Assembly: GCA_046757205.1 (NCBI GenBank)
Contig: JBHHXR010000191.1
Span: forward strand, 1 to 7,228
Reading direction: 5' to 3'
Origin: JBHHXR01 sp046757205
GTDB lineage: Bacteria > Pseudomonadota > Alphaproteobacteria > Rhodobacterales > Rhodobacteraceae
DNA length: 7,228 bases
In this document: in pieces, positions 6,836 through 7,228 of the stretch
Numbering within the stretch: the first letter of the stretch is position 1
Layout: each line of letters opens with the position of its first letter
The notes under the pieces: model-generated
What the model was told of the DNA's origin: nothing
The model's database searches: none
What the model saw: only the letters and a program-made list of their open reading frames with translations
Made by a program: the position numbers and the translations under genes

Positions 6836-6996
6836 GACCGGCGCGGCCAGAAAGAACTGTCGCTGAGGACAAATGCGGCCAGCAACGACAGGTAGGCAAA
6901 TTCGTGGTTGATGAGCTCGCCGGACGCGAGCAGGTATCCCAAGGCGAGGATACCGGCCGTCGACGCGAACCCGACACTTGCAGCTCGGCCCTTCAT
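6829..6996 (-). CDS. Small two-helix membrane protein, function unknown
   Basis: A 55-residue ORF, ATG at 6996-6994 and TGA at 6831-6829. It begins MKGRAASVGF and ends FWPRRSH. Two hydrophobic segments can be seen: about residues 7-24 (SVGFASTAGILALGYLL) and 34-46 (AYLSLLAAFVL), joined by ASGELINHEF. Positive charges at the N-terminus (Lys2, Arg4) and at the C-terminus (PRRSH) would put both ends in the cytoplasm under the positive-inside rule. A strong Shine-Dalgarno, AGGGGGA at 7008-7002, sits 5 bases before the ATG, and third codon positions are mostly G or C as in the pga genes. I do not recognise a family. It is convergent with pgaD and overlaps its 3' end by 7 bases. It could be an independent small gene of the neighbouring locus or an accessory of the pga locus; nothing in the sequence decides between these. 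Confidence 0.6.
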   Translation of the reverse strand: MKGRAASVGFASTAGILALGYLLASGELINHEFAYLSLLAAFVLSDSSFWPRRSH

Positions 6997-7001
6997 CAAC
7001 T

Positions 7002-7008
7002 TCCCCCT
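7002..7008 (-). promoter_or_regulatory. Shine-Dalgarno of the small convergent ORF
   Basis: On the minus strand this reads AGGGGGA, followed after 5 bases (AGTTG) by the ATG at 6996. The near-ideal sequence and spacing are the main reason for accepting such a short ORF as a gene. Confidence 0.55.
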
Positions 7009-7228
7009 GCTGGCGTGAGCCGTGACTTACGTTTACTTCACGACCGTACCAACTTTCAGGGGGATCCGCCAGAATCGACCTTACATAAGCATGCCATGCA
7101 GACAACAACCGGGCCAGGCGACGAGCTCTCGAGCCTGGACGAGCTTGTTATCGTCGTTGAGTAATCGCGCTAACCTGAATATTGCACGAGACCGCCCGAG
7201 ATCATTGACAACGTTATGATTTCAATAC
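7009..7228. other. Right-hand intergenic stretch without a clear gene
   Basis: Short open frames here have no ribosome site or recognisable product. It should contain the minus-strand promoter of the small ORF, but I see no strong pair of boxes. An 8 bp direct repeat GACGAGCT occurs at 7120-7127 and 7138-7145. At the very edge, TTGACA (7205-7210) and TATGAT (7215-7220) are each good hexamers but only 4 bp apart, so they are not one promoter; TTGACA could be the -35 of a promoter whose -10 lies beyond the window. Confidence 0.4.

Noticed and set aside
6836..6900. Intrinsic terminator after pgaD
   Set aside because: A weak imperfect inverted repeat (CTGTCG/CGACAG) is present but there is no T-run, and it falls inside the convergent small ORF.
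6503..7108. 201-codon minus-strand frame across pgaD and the small ORF
   Set aside because: Its product has no coherent hydrophobic or domain pattern, while the neighbouring frame holds the 55-codon ORF with a good Shine-Dalgarno.
7205..7220. Promoter from TTGACA and TATGAT at the right edge
   Set aside because: The hexamers are 4 bp apart, not about 17, so they cannot form one sigma-70 promoter.

Overview
The window holds a complete four-gene pgaABCD-type operon (also called hmsHFRS) on the plus strand. These genes make, modify and export poly-beta-1,6-N-acetyl-D-glucosamine (PNAG), a biofilm exopolysaccharide. The GC-rich coding DNA and the Gram-negative envelope architecture (16-stranded outer-membrane porin, periplasmic deacetylase, inner-membrane synthase) point to a proteobacterium, most likely a gammaproteobacterium. 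The species cannot be named from the sequence alone.

Layout. At the left edge (1-72, minus) is the first 24 codons of a LysR-type regulator that runs out of the window. About 800 bases of mostly non-coding DNA follow (73-887), less GC-rich than the genes, with two perfect palindromes and, close to the operon, an 8+8 bp inverted repeat around a TTGACA hexamer. Then come pgaA (888-3353), pgaB (3353-5086), pgaC (5083-6357, GTG start) and pgaD (6359-6835). The genes overlap or abut by 1 to 4 bases and each has its own Shine-Dalgarno, so they are very probably one transcript with coupled translation. A 55-codon membrane-protein ORF on the minus strand (6829-6996) converges on pgaD and overlaps its last 7 bases. 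The final 230 bases show no gene.

How the genes work together (established for E. coli). PgaC, a GT2 synthase, polymerises UDP-GlcNAc and passes the chain through the inner membrane. PgaD binds PgaC and with it forms the c-di-GMP-responsive synthase. PgaB partially deacetylates the chain in the periplasm. PgaA, with its TPR scaffold and beta-barrel, exports it. Catalytic motifs of the synthase and of the deacetylase domain are intact here.

The departures from the textbook operon are in PgaB, which lacks the lipoprotein cysteine and has a C-terminal glycoside-hydrolase-like domain shortened by roughly 60 residues around its expected active site, and in the small convergent membrane protein. 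I see no mobile element, CRISPR array, tRNA or rRNA, and no clearly new multi-gene system.
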